Assembly: GCA_934122085.1 (NCBI GenBank)
Contig: CAKOVS010000015.1
Location: forward strand, 1-22,450
Direction: 5' to 3'
Length of the DNA: 22,450 nt
Source of the DNA: an uncultured Clostridia bacterium
Lineage (GTDB): Bacteria > Bacillota > Clostridia > TANB77 > CAG-508
Shown here in pieces: positions 21,950-22,450 of the stretch. A model generated the notes under the pieces. It saw only the letters and a program-made list of their open reading frames with translations, ran no database searches and was not told the DNA's origin. The position numbers and the translations under genes are program-made. The first letter of the stretch is position 1; every line of letters begins with the position of its first letter.

Positions 21950-22450
21950 ATTATCTATAAGAAATATGAAAAAAAGTTTCAAAGATTATGCAATATATTT
22001 TCTAACATTAGTATTAGGTGTAGCAATATTTTATATGTTTAACTCAATAGATAGTCAACAAGCAATGCTAGAGGTATCACAGTCAACAAGAGATATTATA
22101 AAACTTATGATAAATATGTTAGGGTATATATCAGTATTTGTTGCAGTAGTATTAGGTTTACTAATTGTATATGCAAATAATTTCTTAATAAATCGAAGAA
22201 AAAAAGAATTTGGAATATATATGACACTTGGAATGGGAAAAAGACAAATATCAAAAATAATATTAATGGAAACAATATTAGTAGGAATTATATCACTAAT
22301 TGTAGGATTAATTATAGGTATATTTGCATCACAATTCATGTCAATATTAGTTGCTAAAATGTTTGAGGCAGACATGAGCAAATTTCAATTTGTATTTTCA
22401 AAAGATGCCTGTATAAAAACTTGTATTTATTTTGCGGTAATGTACGTAGC
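21939..22450 (+). CDS. bceB: BceB-type ABC transporter permease, 5' part only
   Basis: Only the first 170 codons are in the window; the frame is open at the edge. MLFKLSIRNMKKSFKDYAIYFLTLVLGVAIFY gives the typical BceB N-terminus with its first helix. Next come helices near 62-82 and 108-130, and NNFLINRRKKEFGIYMTLGM, the conserved cytoplasmic FtsX-type motif between helices 2 and 3. Full-length BceB has ten helices and a large external domain used for peptide sensing, which would lie beyond 22450. RBS GGAGGTGAT at 21922-21930 within bceA. Confidence 0.88.
   Translation, partial: MLFKLSIRNMKKSFKDYAIYFLTLVLGVAIFYMFNSIDSQQAMLEVSQSTRDIIKLMINMLGYISVFVAVVLGLLIVYANNFLINRRKKEFGIYMTLGMGKRQISKIILMETILVGIISLIVGLIIGIFASQFMSILVAKMFEADMSKFQFVFSKDACIKTCIYFAVMYV

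Noticed and set aside
2055..22381. Other - strand ORFs of 60-130 codons within + strand genes
   Set aside because: They lie antisense to well-recognised genes, lack ribosome binding sites and show low-complexity Phe/Ile/Leu-rich translations expected of AT-rich antisense frames.

Overview
The window is strongly AT-rich. It has Gram-positive ribosome binding sites (AGGAGG variants), sigma-A type promoters and U-tailed hairpin terminators. A VanG-type glycopeptide-resistance cluster, a Bce-type peptide-antibiotic module and many clostridial-type small proteins together point to a low-GC Firmicute, most likely an anaerobic, gut-type Clostridia or relative. Species cannot be fixed from this sequence. 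All genes but one lie on the + strand.

Left part (1-5835): housekeeping and stress genes. These are a Ham1-type nucleotide pyrophosphatase, Tag 3-methyladenine glycosylase, a small membrane protein with its TetR-type regulator and a palindromic operator, a hairpin-rich intergenic stretch, a CtpE-like cation P-type ATPase, a YbaK-type Cys-tRNA deacylase and a DUF4186 protein.

Positions 5886-6624 hold the most striking element, a type III (RNA-protein) toxin-antitoxin locus. A strong promoter drives a short RNA with two 41-base tandem repeats plus a diverged third unit. Each unit can fold as an H-type pseudoknot. A rho-independent terminator and a ToxN/AbiQ-family endoribonuclease toxin gene follow. 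The third unit keeps the fold with different bases in both stems, which is covariation visible inside the locus itself.

Middle (6646-9476): a flavodoxin-type pair behind a MerR-style 19-bp-spacer promoter, then an XRE-type membrane regulator overlapping a DUF4097 beta-repeat surface protein.

Van cluster (9525-16455): vanR-vanS, then vanW-vanG-vanXY-vanT, each block with its own promoter. VanG would make D-Ala-D-Ser, VanT supply D-Ser, and VanXY remove D-Ala-ended precursors, with VanRS as the sensor pair. A 14-bp box lies at the same distance from the -10 element of the vanR, vanW and P-type ATPase promoters, which suggests one shared activator, plausibly VanR.

Right part (16464-22450): a DUF1385 membrane protein on the - strand, a nucleoside 2-deoxyribosyltransferase-like protein, an uncharacterised protein with a faint HhH-glycosylase look, a GNAT acetyltransferase and a decayed second GNAT gene. 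Last is a BceRS-BceAB antimicrobial-peptide sensing and detoxification module, whose permease gene runs off the window. Two TTACA-N4-TGTAA boxes sit in front of bceR and bceA.
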